64,000 nt of DNA, from contig NZ_NKYF01000004.1 in NCBI RefSeq assembly GCF_002262885.1, positions 310,710-374,709 of the forward strand, in the 5' to 3' direction. Positions 33,344 to 42,057 of the stretch are shown here, in pieces. This stretch comes from Pseudonocardia sp. MH-G8 (GTDB lineage Bacteria; Actinomycetota; Actinomycetes; Mycobacteriales; Pseudonocardiaceae). The translations under genes and the position numbers were made by a program. The first letter of the stretch is position 1. Each line of letters opens with the position of its first letter. The notes beneath the pieces were generated by a model. It ran no database searches, had not been told where the DNA came from, and was given only the letters and a program-made list of their open reading frames with translations.

Positions 33344-34426
33344 ATGGACCAGCCCCTCCGGGACCTGGGGCCCTTCAGCGACTGGGCCCCGCACGCCGTG
33401 GCGCAGGGGAAGCTGTTCCCCCCACCCGACGCGCCCGGCCCGACCGGCGCGGAGGTGCGCGCCCTCATCGGCTCCACCACCGACGGCGAGCCGCTCGCCC
33501 CCGAGCGGGGCAGGCGCTGGACGCGGGACGGGGTGGACGGCGAGGAGGTGTCCTGGTCGGTCGGCTTCGGGCCGCGCACCCGCGCCTGGCTGCTGCGCCC
33601 GGCCGGGGAGACCACGCCGCTGCCCGGGGTGGTCGCGCTGCACAGCCACGACGGGTTCACCTACTACGGCAAGGAGAAGGTGGCCGACGGCCCCGACCCC
33701 GCTCCGGCCGCCGCCCGGGAGCTGCGCGAGCGGTCCTACGGGGGCACCGCCTTCGCAGGCGAGCTCGCCCGCCGCGGGTTCGCCGTCCTCGCCCACGACG
33801 TCTTCCGGTGGGGCAGCCGCAAGTTCCCGCCGGAGCTGGTGGGCTCCGCGGACGAGCCGGAGGCGTACAACAACGCCGCACGGACGCACGAGCACGCCGT
33901 CGCGAAGTACTGCACCGTCCTGGGCACCTCGCTCGCCGGTGTCGTCGCCCGTGAGGACCGCCTCGCCGTGCGCTACCTGCGCTCGCGCACCGACGTCGCC
34001 AGCGGGCCGATCGGCTGCATCGGGCTGTCCGGCGGGGGGTGCCGCGCGGCGCTGCTGCACGCCACCTGCGACGACGTGGCGGCGGCGGGGGTCGTCGGGA
34101 TGATGTCGACCTACCCGGGTCTGCTCGACGCGCACGTCGCCCGGCACACGTGGATGTTCTTCCCACCGGGACTGGCCGCCCGGGGCGACTGGCCCGATGT
34201 CGCGGCCGCGCGGGCGCCGGCACCGCTGCTGGTGCAGTACAAGCGCCACGACCACCTGTTCGCCCTGCCCGGGATGATCGCGGCCCACGAACGCCTGAGC
34301 ACCCGCTACCGGCAGGCGGGCGCGCCGGAGGCCTACGTCGGGGAGTTCTCCGACGGTCCGCACGAGTTCAGCCGCGCGATGCAGGCCTCCGCGTTCGCAC
34401 ACCTCGAGCGCTGGCTGCGCGGCTGA
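33344..34426 (+). CDS. Alpha/beta hydrolase (dienelactone/acetyl-esterase-like)
   Basis: 360 aa from ATG 33344, preceded by GGGAGG. The fold shows VVALHSHDG (oxyanion-loop region), FAVLAHDVFRWG, the nucleophile elbow GCIGLSGGGCR, an acid in YKRHDHLF, and the catalytic His in DGPHEFS. It resembles large soluble dienelactone hydrolase/AXE1-type esterases acting on small esters. No signal peptide, so it is cytosolic. It lies downstream of the ArsR gene, which may regulate it. Confidence 0.85.
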   Translation: MDQPLRDLGPFSDWAPHAVAQGKLFPPPDAPGPTGAEVRALIGSTTDGEPLAPERGRRWTRDGVDGEEVSWSVGFGPRTRAWLLRPAGETTPLPGVVALHSHDGFTYYGKEKVADGPDPAPAAARELRERSYGGTAFAGELARRGFAVLAHDVFRWGSRKFPPELVGSADEPEAYNNAARTHEHAVAKYCTVLGTSLAGVVAREDRLAVRYLRSRTDVASGPIGCIGLSGGGCRAALLHATCDDVAAAGVVGMMSTYPGLLDAHVARHTWMFFPPGLAARGDWPDVAAARAPAPLLVQYKRHDHLFALPGMIAAHERLSTRYRQAGAPEAYVGEFSDGPHEFSRAMQASAFAHLERWLRG

Positions 34427-34519
34427 GGACGGGCGGACCGTGTGTCGCGGGTACCCGCGGGCCCGGGGTCTGCGGGAGGCTCGCTGCCGACCCGATCGAC
34501 CCGAAGCTGGAGGACCCCT

Positions 34520-34924
34520 GTGAAGATGCTGCTCGAACTCGTCCCCGTCCCGGTCACCGACGTCGACCGCGCCAAGGCCTTCTACGAGAGCGCGGGCTTC
34601 GGTGTCGACGTGGACGTGCAGCCCGCCGAGGGCGTCCGGATCGTGCAGCTCTCCCCGCCCGGCTCGGCCTGCTCGATCCTGCTCTCCACCGGCCTGCCCG
34701 CGCTCGCCGACATGGCCCCGGGTTCGGTGAAGGGCCTGCACCTCGTGGTCGGCGACGCCGTCGAGGCTCGAGCCGAGCTGGCCCGCCGCGGTGTGCCGGT
34801 CGGCGAGATCGACGAGCACGACCAGGGCATGAAGTACGTGCCGTTCGCCGACCCGGACGGGAACACCTGGGTGCTGCAGGAGATGCCGTGGCGGGCCGGT
34901 GACTTCGCGGCCCAGCAGCGGTAG
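34520..34924 (+). CDS. VOC (glyoxalase/bleomycin-resistance) family protein
   Basis: 134 aa from GTG 34520 with GGAGG upstream. It has the paired beta-alpha-beta-beta-beta modules of the vicinal-oxygen-chelate fold: VPVTDVDRAKAFYES at the start, then VKGLHLVVGDAVEARAEL, and YVPFADPDGNTWVLQE at the end with the metal-ligand Glu. Such proteins are small dioxygenases, glyoxalases or drug-binding resistance proteins. The function is not specified here. Confidence 0.85.
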   Translation: MKMLLELVPVPVTDVDRAKAFYESAGFGVDVDVQPAEGVRIVQLSPPGSACSILLSTGLPALADMAPGSVKGLHLVVGDAVEARAELARRGVPVGEIDEHDQGMKYVPFADPDGNTWVLQEMPWRAGDFAAQQR

Positions 34925-34989
34925 ATCGTGCTGGGCGCCGCGTGATCGATCCGCTGTTCGCGGGTGATCGGAACACCAGCGCTGTTCGA

Positions 34990-35628
34990 TCAGGCCTGGG
35001 GAACCCTGGTGTCCCGTTCACCCGCGGACCGTCGTGGCGGGTTGGGGGCCGCTGCCGGTCTCGCCCTGATGTGCGCCCGTTCGCCCTGCCCACCGAAGAG
35101 GCTGAGCACCTCGACGCTGCCACGCCCGGTCGAGCCGAACCAGTGCGGGTGCTGGGTGTCGAACTCGGCGACCTCTCCCGGCGCGAGGACCAGGTCGTAG
35201 TCACCCAGGATGAGCCGTAGCCGTCCGCTGAGCACGTAGAGCCACTCGTACCCGGTGTGGGTGCGCGTGAACGGTTCGGACTCGCTCGCGGGGATCGTCA
35301 GCTTGTACGCCTTGGGCTCGCCCTGCGTCCGCGACAGCGCGACGATGACGCGCCCCTCCGTCCGCCTCGGTTCCTGCGGCATCCTCGGGTCGAGGATGCG
35401 CGGGGCGGCGACGATCTCGTCGAGCGGCACCGCAAGGGCGGCGGCGACCGGCAGCAGCAGCTCCAGGCTCGGCTTGCGCTGCCCCGACTCGAGCCGCGAC
35501 AGGGTGCTCTTGGAGATCCCGGTCGTGCGGCTGAGCTCGGCGAGCGAGAGGTCCTTCTGCTCCCGGATCCGGCGCATGCGGTGCCCGATCCGGCTGAGGG
35601 TCGCGTCGATCGCGGGATGGGACGGCAT
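34990..35628 (-). CDS. XRE-family regulator with C-terminal cupin
   Basis: 212 aa from ATG 35628. Residues 12-65 are a Cro/CI-type HTH (LSLAELSRTTGISKSTLSRLESG). Residues 120-185 are a cupin (HTGYEWLYVLSGRL, LAPGEVAEFDTQHPHW) that probably binds a small effector. The gene is divergent from a thioredoxin-reductase-like/MFS operon with a CGGCAAC-GGAA-GTTGCCG palindrome between, a layout typical of local control. Confidence 0.9.
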   Translation of the reverse strand: MPSHPAIDATLSRIGHRMRRIREQKDLSLAELSRTTGISKSTLSRLESGQRKPSLELLLPVAAALAVPLDEIVAAPRILDPRMPQEPRRTEGRVIVALSRTQGEPKAYKLTIPASESEPFTRTHTGYEWLYVLSGRLRLILGDYDLVLAPGEVAEFDTQHPHWFGSTGRGSVEVLSLFGGQGERAHIRARPAAAPNPPRRSAGERDTRVPQA

Positions 35629-35657
35629 CGGCCCACTCCAGCAGACCGTTCCGCTTT

Positions 35658-35675
35658 CGGCAACGGAAGTTGCCG
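35658..35675. promoter_or_regulatory. Candidate XRE-cupin operator
   Basis: CGGCAAC and GTTGCCG form a perfect 7-bp inverted repeat around GGAA. It lies 30 bp upstream of the regulator start and 45 bp upstream of the divergent oxidoreductase. Confidence 0.5.
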
Positions 35676-35719
35676 CTGCCGGGACGAGGGCGCGATGTTC
35701 TGCGGCGGAGGTGGCAGTG

Positions 35720-36661
35720 ATGGAGAACCATCGAGATGTCGTGATCATCGGAGCCGGTGCGGCCGGCCTGACCGCGGGGATCGTTCTGGCTCGTGCCCGG
35801 GCCGACGTGCTGGTCGTCGACGGCGGCAGCCCCCGGAACGCGGCGGCCGCGCACATGCACGGGTTCGTCTCCCGCGACGGGGTGGACCCCGCGGAGTTCC
35901 TCGCGACCGGCCGGGAGGAGGTCGCCCGCTACGGCGGCGAGCTGGTCCGGGCGCGTGTCGTCGACGCGCGCCGGGGCAGCGGCGGTGACGGGTTCGCGCT
36001 CACCCTGTACGCCGGGACGGTGGTGCGCACGCGCGCGGTGCTCGTCGCCACGGGGCTGACCGACGAGCTGCCCGGCATCCCCGGGGCCCGCGAGCTGTGG
36101 GGGTCGGCGGTGCACCACTGCCCGCACTGCCACGGGTACGAGGTCCGCGACCGGGAGCTCGTCGTCATCGGCGGCGCCGTACCACCGATGACGCTGCACC
36201 AGTCGGCGTTGCTGCGCCGCTACAGCGAGCGCGTGACGCTGTGCCCCGACGGCATGGACGTCTCGCAGGCCGACCGCCGCCGGCTGCTCGCGTTCGGCGT
36301 CCGCATCGCCGACGGCGCCGTCTCCCGCCTCGTCGGCGGAGACGGCGTCGTGACCGCCGTCGAGTTCGCCGACGGCCGCGTGCAGCCCTGCGATGCGGTG
36401 TTCGTCGCTCCGCTGCCGCGTCCGAACGACGCGGTCCTGCGGTCGCTCGGTTGCGAGCCCGACCCCGCCACGGGATGGGTGGCGGTCGACGCCGCCGGGG
36501 CGACCGACGTGCCCGGCGTCCGGGCGGCCGGCAACGTCGTGAACCCCCGTGCGCAGGTCGTCACCGCGGCCGGTGAGGCGTCTGCTGCCGCCATCGGGTT
36601 GACGTCCTGGCTCCTGGACCAGGACCTCGATGCCGCTGTGGAGCGGGGTGCGGCGCGATGA
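35720..36661 (+). CDS. Thioredoxin-reductase-like NAD(P)/FAD oxidoreductase
   Basis: 313 aa from ATG 35720. The FAD site is VVIIGAGAAGLTAGIVLAR. The redox pair is C134-x2-C137 in HHCPHCHGYEV. RAAGNVVNPRAQVVTAAGEA is the C-terminal FAD contact. The second Rossmann motif (VVIGGAVPP) is degenerate, so NADPH use is uncertain. It resembles TrxB relatives that reduce small disulfides, such as the dithiol oxidases of natural-product clusters. The stop overlaps the next ATG (ATGA), so it is cotranslated with the MFS gene. Confidence 0.85.
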   Translation: MENHRDVVIIGAGAAGLTAGIVLARARADVLVVDGGSPRNAAAAHMHGFVSRDGVDPAEFLATGREEVARYGGELVRARVVDARRGSGGDGFALTLYAGTVVRTRAVLVATGLTDELPGIPGARELWGSAVHHCPHCHGYEVRDRELVVIGGAVPPMTLHQSALLRRYSERVTLCPDGMDVSQADRRRLLAFGVRIADGAVSRLVGGDGVVTAVEFADGRVQPCDAVFVAPLPRPNDAVLRSLGCEPDPATGWVAVDAAGATDVPGVRAAGNVVNPRAQVVTAAGEASAAAIGLTSWLLDQDLDAAVERGAAR

Positions 36662-37860
36662 ACGTCGACACCGCCGCGGCGCCCTCCGGCGCGCGTGGCC
36701 GGCTGCCGCTCGGGGTGTACCTGCTGGCCTTCAGCCTCTTCGCCATGGGCAGCGCCGAGTTCCTCCTCGCCGGCGTCCTTCCCGCGGTCGCCACCGACAT
36801 CCAGGTCGACCTGGCCACCGCAGGTGGGCTGATCAGCGCGTTCGCCGTCGGGGTCGTCATCGGCGGGCCGCCGTTCGCGGTGATCAGCCTCGGGTGGCCG
36901 CGTCGCACGGCGCTCGTGGTGACCCAGCTGCTCTTCGCGGCCTGCATCGCCACCGGCGTGGTCATCGGCAGCTACCCCGCCCTCCTGGTCACCCGTTTCG
37001 CCGCGGGGCTGGCCTACGCGGGGTTCTTCGCCGTGGCAGCCGTCACCGCCGTGAGCCTGGTCCCCGCCGACCGGGCCGCGCGCGCATCCGGCGTGGTCGT
37101 CAGCGGCCTCGGCCTGGCCATGGTCCTCGGCGGCCCCGCAGGGACGCTGACCGGCTACCGCGCCGGGTGGGAAGGCGGTTTCTGGCTCGTGGTCGCCCTC
37201 ACCGTGGTCGCTGCCGCCGCCGTGTCGGTCGCGCTGCCCCCGACGACCGGTGGGCGCGCTCCGAGCATCGGGCGCGAGCTCGCGGCCATGCGGCGGTCGA
37301 ACCTGTGGCTCGTGTACGCCGCCACGCTGTTGAGCACGGCGGCCTACATGATCACGTTCAACTACCTGGCCGAGCTCCTGACCCGCGTCACGCGGATCCC
37401 GCAGGTGTGGATCGCGTTCGTCCTCGTGCTGTTCGGCGTCGGTGCGTACCTCGGTCTGGCGGTGGGCGGCCGCATCGCCGACAGGCGTCCCCACCTCGCC
37501 ATGGTCGGGGGCTCGGCCGGCATCGCCGTCTGCTCGGTGCTGATCGCGGTCCTCGCCGAGCACGCCCTCGCCGTCGTCCCGCTCGTCCTGCTCCTCGGCG
37601 TGGCCGGGTTCGTGCTCAACCCCGCCGTCTACGGCCGGGTGTTCCGCATCGCCGCCGACGCGCCCACGCTCGCCGGGGCGACCACGGTGTCCGCCTTCCA
37701 GCTCGGCATCGGCCTCGTCCCCCTGATGGCCGCCGTACCGCTGCACGCCGGTGCGCCCGTCACCACCCTCGCCTGGATCGGCGCCGGCCTGGCGGCGGTC
37801 ACGATCCCGGTCGTCCTCGCCGAGCGGGCCACCGCCGCACGCTCGGAGGCGGCGGGATGA
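36658..37860 (+). CDS. MFS transporter, 12-TM DHA1 (Cmx/AraJ-like)
   Basis: 400 aa from ATG 36658, overlapping the previous stop by 4 nt. It opens with a transmembrane run containing FAMGSAEFLLAGVLP, the signature of chloramphenicol/arabinose-type DHA1 exporters. About 12 hydrophobic helices follow, with VTRFAAGLAYAGFFAVA in the middle and GGRIADRRPHLAM in the central loop. It probably exports a product or toxic substrate of the partner oxidoreductase under control of the XRE-cupin protein. Confidence 0.9.
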   Translation: MNVDTAAAPSGARGRLPLGVYLLAFSLFAMGSAEFLLAGVLPAVATDIQVDLATAGGLISAFAVGVVIGGPPFAVISLGWPRRTALVVTQLLFAACIATGVVIGSYPALLVTRFAAGLAYAGFFAVAAVTAVSLVPADRAARASGVVVSGLGLAMVLGGPAGTLTGYRAGWEGGFWLVVALTVVAAAAVSVALPPTTGGRAPSIGRELAAMRRSNLWLVYAATLLSTAAYMITFNYLAELLTRVTRIPQVWIAFVLVLFGVGAYLGLAVGGRIADRRPHLAMVGGSAGIAVCSVLIAVLAEHALAVVPLVLLLGVAGFVLNPAVYGRVFRIAADAPTLAGATTVSAFQLGIGLVPLMAAVPLHAGAPVTTLAWIGAGLAAVTIPVVLAERATAARSEAAG

Positions 37861-37867
37861 GGCCGCG

Positions 37868-38506
37868 CTACCGCAGGCCGCGCACGGAGTCCAGGTGCGG
37901 CAGGTCGTGGCCGAGCCGGTCGCGCTTGGCCGTCAGGTACCGGACGTTGTGCTCGTCGACCGGTTCCAGCAGCGGGACGCGTCCGGTCACGGCGACCCCG
38001 TGCCCGGTCAGCCCGCGCACCTTGTCCGCGCTGTTGGACAGCAGCCGGACCGACGCGACGCCGAGGTGGCGCAGGACGCGCGCAGCCGGGCCGAAGTCGC
38101 GCACGTCCACGGGCAGGCCCAGTGCCGTGGCCGAGTCGACGGTGTCGAGCCCCTGCTCGTCCTGCAGCACGTGGGTGCGGATCTTGGCGACGAGCCCGAT
38201 CCCGCGCCCCTCGTGCCCGCGCAGGTACACGAGCACGCCGCAGCCCTCCTCCACGATCGCGTCGAGCGCCGACCGCAGCTGGGCCCCGCACTCGCAGCGC
38301 AACGCCCCGAACAGGTCGCCGGTCAGGCACTCGGAGTGCACGCGGACCAGCACCTCCTCGCGCCCCCGCGGGTCGCCGCGGACGAGGGCGAGGTGCTCGT
38401 GCCCGTCCACCGGGTCCCGGAACGCCACCGCCCGGAACGGCCCGTACCGCGTCACCAGCTCCGACTCGGCGACGTCGTCCAGCCCGCCGTCGTACATGTC
38501 CTGCAT
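37868..38506 (-). CDS. ribA: GTP cyclohydrolase II-like enzyme with His at the Tyr105 position
   Basis: 212 aa from ATG 38506, behind GAGAGGGG. Family motifs are complete: HSECLTGDLFGALRCECG supplies the zinc cysteines C60, C71 and C73; GHEGRGIGLVAKIR follows; and LLSNSADKVRGL lies near the end. E. coli RibA has Tyr105 in KIRAYALQD; here the aligned stretch is KIRTHVLQD with His112. From memory, the Streptomyces coelicolor paralogue SCO6655 also lacks that Tyr and stops at the formylated pyrimidine FAPy instead of losing formate. The same is predicted here. No riboflavin genes are nearby; a creatininase-family gene lies divergently 48 bp away, consistent with a separate deformylation step. 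Confidence 0.85.
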   Translation of the reverse strand: MQDMYDGGLDDVAESELVTRYGPFRAVAFRDPVDGHEHLALVRGDPRGREEVLVRVHSECLTGDLFGALRCECGAQLRSALDAIVEEGCGVLVYLRGHEGRGIGLVAKIRTHVLQDEQGLDTVDSATALGLPVDVRDFGPAARVLRHLGVASVRLLSNSADKVRGLTGHGVAVTGRVPLLEPVDEHNVRYLTAKRDRLGHDLPHLDSVRGLR

Positions 38507-38554
38507 CCCGTTCCCCTCTCGTCCCCGGCGCCGAACCGTGGGAAGGTCCCGGTG

Positions 38555-39247
38555 ATGGACCTCCTCCCGGCCGACACCACGCTCGACGAGCGCGAGCGTG
38601 GCGCCACCGTCGCGCTGCTGCCGATCGGCAGCGTCGAGCAGCACGGTCCGCACCTGCCGCTCACGACCGACACCCTCGTCGCGTGCACGCTCGCGGTCGA
38701 GCTCGCCGCTGCGTACGTCGTCCGCAGGCTGCCTCCTGTGACCATCTCCTGCTCGCACGAGCACGCGGCCTGGCCCGGCACGGTCAGCATCTCGGCCACC
38801 ACGCTCGCCGCGGTCGTGCGCGACGTCGCCGCATCGGTGCACCGGGCAGGTGCCACCTCGCTGGTGCTCGTCAACGGGCACGGCGGCAACTACGTGCTCG
38901 GCAACGTCGTGCAGGAGGCGAGCCTCGGGCCGCTGCGAATGGCGCTGTTCCCCGGCGAGCCCGACTGGGACGACGCCCGCGCCGAGGCCGGGCTGGTCAC
39001 ATCCGGCCTCTCGGACATGCACGCGGGCGAGCTGGAGACCTCGATCCTGTTGCACGCTCATCCTCACCTGGTCAGGCCGGGATTCGCACGAGCCGACGAG
39101 CTGGCCGACGACCGCAGGCACATGCTGAGCCGCGGGTTGCAGGCGTACACGGAGTCGGGTGTGGTGGGCCGACCGTCGCTGGCGTCGCCGGAGAAGGGGC
39201 GCGCCGTGCTCGCGAGCCTGGTGCGCGCGTTCGCCGGCTACCTGTGA
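38555..39247 (+). CDS. Creatininase-family amidohydrolase (ArfB/MftE-like)
   Basis: 230 aa from ATG 38555. It shows the fold's metal motifs: LPIGSVEQHGPHLPLTTD near residue 25 and VLVNGHGGNY in the middle, with SDMHAGELETS carrying further ligands. Members hydrolyse creatinine, deformylate FAPy (ArfB of archaeal riboflavin/F420 synthesis) or trim the mycofactocin peptide (MftE). No mycofactocin genes are seen. The divergent GTP cyclohydrolase II with an altered active site makes the deformylase role the best guess. Its 3' end overlaps the convergent membrane-protein gene by 176 nt. Confidence 0.8.
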   Translation: MDLLPADTTLDERERGATVALLPIGSVEQHGPHLPLTTDTLVACTLAVELAAAYVVRRLPPVTISCSHEHAAWPGTVSISATTLAAVVRDVAASVHRAGATSLVLVNGHGGNYVLGNVVQEASLGPLRMALFPGEPDWDDARAEAGLVTSGLSDMHAGELETSILLHAHPHLVRPGFARADELADDRRHMLSRGLQAYTESGVVGRPSLASPEKGRAVLASLVRAFAGYL

Positions 39248-40127
39248 AGCGCCGGGAGGCCAGGCGCAGGAGCAGTACCGCAGCGCCGGGTGAGCACGCG
39301 ACCAACCCGAGCACGCCGTAGCCGACAGCCGCCGCCACGCCCTGCGCAGCGCCGAACCCGACTGCGCCGAAGCCGACGGCCGCGACGGCCTCCCGCGGAC
39401 CCCAGCCGCCCACGTTCAGCGGCAGGGCCATCACCAGCAGCGCCAGGACCAGCAGCGGGAGCAGCTCCACCGCCGGGGCGGACGCACCGGCCGCCCGCGC
39501 CGCCACGACGAACGTGGCGAGGTAGCCGCCGAGCGCCACCACGGACAGGCCGAGGACACCGGGCCAGGTGCGACGCAGTGCGCGGAGGTCGCCCACCAGC
39601 GGACGCAACCGGGCGCGCAGGACCCAGCCCAGCGCCAGGGCCGTCACCAGCACCGCGGCCCCGACCCAGCTCGCCCCGGGCACGGCGGCACCGACCACGC
39701 CCAGCAACGTGGGTTCGGCGGCCAGCACCCCGGCCGCCACGACCACCAGCACCAGCAGGCCCACCAGTCGCTCGAGCGCCACCGCCCGCACGCCGCGCCC
39801 GACGTCGCCCGCACGCCTTCCGTGGCCGACGGCCCGGTGCACGTCCCCGAGGACGCCGGCGGGCAGCACCGCGTTCAGGAAGGTGGCCTGGTAGCAGTCG
39901 GCAACCGCCGTCGGGAGCGGGAGCCGCAGGCCGAGGCCGCGCGCGACCAGGCACCACCGCCAGGCGCTGCAGACCGTCGTGACGATCCCGATCCCGAGCG
40001 CGGCGAGCACCGGGCCGGCCTCGAGCGCCGCGAGCCCGGCGGCCACGGCGGCAGGCCCCGCCCACCACACCAGCGCGGCGACGATCACCAGGCCGGCCAG
40101 CGGCCGCACCGCTGCGCGCGGCGTCAT
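39072..40127 (-). CDS. Lysylphosphatidylglycerol-synthetase-TM-like (flippase) membrane protein
   Basis: 351 aa from ATG 40127, overlapping the methyltransferase stop by 4 nt. Eight or so hydrophobic helices include CYQATFLNAVLPAGVLGDVHRA, the landmark of the LPG_synthase_TM/UPF0104 family, and LPLNVGGWGPREA near the end. Related proteins move lipid-linked or amphipathic molecules across the membrane. The last 59 residues are basic and disordered and are encoded entirely in the overlap with the convergent creatininase gene, so this tail may be fortuitous. Confidence 0.8.
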   Translation of the reverse strand: MTPRAAVRPLAGLVIVAALVWWAGPAAVAAGLAALEAGPVLAALGIGIVTTVCSAWRWCLVARGLGLRLPLPTAVADCYQATFLNAVLPAGVLGDVHRAVGHGRRAGDVGRGVRAVALERLVGLLVLVVVAAGVLAAEPTLLGVVGAAVPGASWVGAAVLVTALALGWVLRARLRPLVGDLRALRRTWPGVLGLSVVALGGYLATFVVAARAAGASAPAVELLPLLVLALLVMALPLNVGGWGPREAVAAVGFGAVGFGAAQGVAAAVGYGVLGLVACSPGAAVLLLRLASRRFTGSRRTRAPGSRARRAPSPATPATVGPPHPTPCTPATRGSACACGRRPARRLVRIPA

Positions 40128-40936
40128 TCCCGGCTCCCCGGCAGGGCCAGCAGGTCTGCGTGACCGACGACCACGCGCAGCTCTCCGCGCGCTGCGGCGT
40201 CGAACCTGCGCCGCAGGTACGGGCCGGCCTCGGCCGCCAGCGCCGGACTCTGCGCGCACGCCGCCTCGACCCGCCCGCTGAGCCACTCCTCCACCAGCTC
40301 GCCCTCGGCCGGTCCGAGCCGCCACGGGCTGGGCGCCCGTACGACCCGCGCACCGTGCCGGCGGAACGCCGCGGCGGCCGCGGGCGCGGCGTCCGGACCG
40401 AGGAGCCGCCGCCCCTCGACGGTGCGCCGCTGGTGGGCGTCGAAGGCGGCCCCCACCGCGACGTCGAGCGGATCGGCCGGCGTGAGCAGCACGCTGCCGG
40501 TGACCGACAGGGTCAGCAGGGCCGGACATCCCCCCGCCGTGCAGGCCGCGGCGAGGTGCTCCACCTCGTCGACGCTCAACAGGTCCAGCAGGGCCGAGGC
40601 GGTCACCAGCGCGGTGCCGGCGAGCTGCGCGGCGTCGAGATCGGTGAGGTCCCCGAGGCAGGGTTGCGCCGTGACGTGGGCCGGCAGGTCCGCAAGAGCG
40701 CGTTCGAGCAGGCCGGGGTCGCGGTCGTGCAGCATCCAGTGCTGCGGCCCGGGCAGCCGGCCGGCGAGCCAGCGCCCCATCGATCCGGTGCCGCAGCCCA
40801 GGTCGCGCACGACGAGCGGCCCCGCGGGCAGGTGTTCGCGCAGCCGCTCGGCGAGCTCGGCCGCGCGGGCGGTGGCGTCCGCGGGCTCGCGCAACGCCAA
40901 CCAGTCCGCGCCCACCGGGGAGTTCGGCCTGCTCAT
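40124..40936 (-). CDS. SAM-dependent class I methyltransferase
   Basis: 270 aa from ATG 40936, whose ATG overlaps the stop of the upstream glycosyltransferase (ATGA). VVRDLGCGTGSMGRWLAGRL is motif I; MLHDRDPGLLERAL carries the acidic motif II residue; TASALLDLLSVDEVEHL follows as motif IV. The acceptor cannot be told. It is part of the minus-strand operon from the PTPS-like gene to the flippase-like gene, whose ends overlap by 4 nt each. Confidence 0.85.
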   Translation of the reverse strand: MSRPNSPVGADWLALREPADATARAAELAERLREHLPAGPLVVRDLGCGTGSMGRWLAGRLPGPQHWMLHDRDPGLLERALADLPAHVTAQPCLGDLTDLDAAQLAGTALVTASALLDLLSVDEVEHLAAACTAGGCPALLTLSVTGSVLLTPADPLDVAVGAAFDAHQRRTVEGRRLLGPDAAPAAAAAFRRHGARVVRAPSPWRLGPAEGELVEEWLSGRVEAACAQSPALAAEAGPYLRRRFDAAARGELRVVVGHADLLALPGSRE

Positions 40937-42057
40937 GCCCCGCCGCCCCGGGCCATGAGTGGATACGAGTGCTCCAGCACCCGTATCCACTCATGGGCCG
41001 TCGTGTCCCAGCCCGTCAGCTGCGGGCGGCGGGCGCGGGCGGCCGCCCGCGCCGCGTGGCGCAGCTCCGGCTCGTCGAGCCAGCGGCGCAGGGCGGCGGC
41101 GAGCGACGCGACGTCCGCCGTGGGCACCAGCACGCCCGGCACGGTGCCGTCCGGGGCGCGGCCGAGGGTCTCCGGCACCCCACCGACCGCGCACGCCAGC
41201 ACCGGGATGCCCCGCGCGAGCGCCTCGGTGACGACCATGCCGTAGGTCTCCGCGCGCGAGGGGAGCACGAGCAGATCGGAGGCCGCGTACGCCGCGTCGA
41301 GGACTGGGCCCGTGCACGGCCCGGTGACCGCCACCCGGCCCTCCAACCCGTGCCGGCGCACCAGCGCCCGCACGGCCGCGACGTGCGTGGCATCGCGGGT
41401 GAGCGGCCCGACGAGACGGCACGTCCATGACCGGTCGCCGAGCCGTGCCAGCGCCTCCACCAGGAGGTCCTGCCCCTTCGTCGGGGTGAGCGAGCCGACG
41501 CAGAGCAGCCGCGCGCCGCCGTCGCTCGCCGGGGCGAGGGCGGCCGGCTGCACCCCGGGCGCGATGACGTGCACACGCGCGTCCGGCACGCCGTGGACCT
41601 GCGCGAGCCGCAGCGCGGTCCACCGGCTCGTGGCGACGACCACGGTCGCGGCGTCCAGGGCGGCGCGCTCGCGGGCGCTGCGGTCGGCCGCCGTCACGGG
41701 GGCGAGGCCCGCCTCGTCGCCGAGTGGCAGGTGCACGACCAGGGCGAGGCGCAACCGCCCGGCGTGCGGTACGAGGACCTCCGGCACCGCGCAGGCCACC
41801 AGTCCGTCCAGCACCACCGCGGCGCCCGCGGGCACCGCGGCCAGCCGCCGGTCCAGCTCGGCGCGGGCGGCGTCACCGGGCTCCGGCCACGTACCCGCCA
41901 CGGCGATCTCGTGCACCGGCAGGCCCGCGGCGATCAGCCCGTCGCAGAGGCGGCGGTCGTAGGCGTTCCCCCCGCTGGGGCGCGCCGGGTCGTCGATGTC
42001 CCCGGGCACGACGACGTGCACCGTCGGGGTGGTCGTCCGGGTCGTCCGGGTGGTCAC
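40933..42057 (-). CDS. GT-B glycosyltransferase (family 4-like)
   Basis: 374 aa from GTG 42057; the start overlaps the PTPS-like stop (GTGA). The N-terminal domain has [19 protein letters not shown]. The donor-binding C-terminal half has [20 protein letters not shown] and the E-x7-E signature in [18 protein letters not shown]. It transfers a nucleotide-activated sugar, with an unknown acceptor. The last codons ([15 protein letters not shown]) are encoded by a 14-bp palindromic element, so the C-terminus may have been reshaped by insertion of that element. Confidence 0.9.
   Translation of the reverse strand: MTTRTTRTTTPTVHVVVPGDIDDPARPSGGNAYDRRLCDGLIAAGLPVHEIAVAGTWPEPGDAARAELDRRLAAVPAGAAVVLDGLVACAVPEVLVPHAGRLRLALVVHLPLGDEAGLAPVTAADRSARERAALDAATVVVATSRWTALRLAQVHGVPDARVHVIAPGVQPAALAPASDGGARLLCVGSLTPTKGQDLLVEALARLGDRSWTCRLVGPLTRDATHVAAVRALVRRHGLEGRVAVTGPCTGPVLDAAYAASDLLVLPSRAETYGMVVTEALARGIPVLACAVGGVPETLGRAPDGTVPGVLVPTADVASLAAALRRWLDEPELRHAARAAARARRPQLTGWDTTAHEWIRVLEHSYPLMARGGGA
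40951..40997. repeat. Nested palindromic element in the glycosyltransferase 3' end
   Basis: CATGAGTGGATACG (40954-40967) pairs perfectly with CGTATCCACTCATG (40982-40995). An inner GTGCT/AGCAC stem lies between them. It has the same two-level stem layout as the other elements in this window but lies within coding sequence. Confidence 0.75.

Noticed and set aside
38555..39247. MftE of a mycofactocin cluster
   Set aside because: No mftA, mftB, mftC or mftD genes are present; the neighbouring GTP cyclohydrolase II suggests another substrate.
40951..40997. Insertion-sequence end
   Set aside because: There is no transposase and no target duplication; the nested stem matches the small non-coding elements seen elsewhere in the window.
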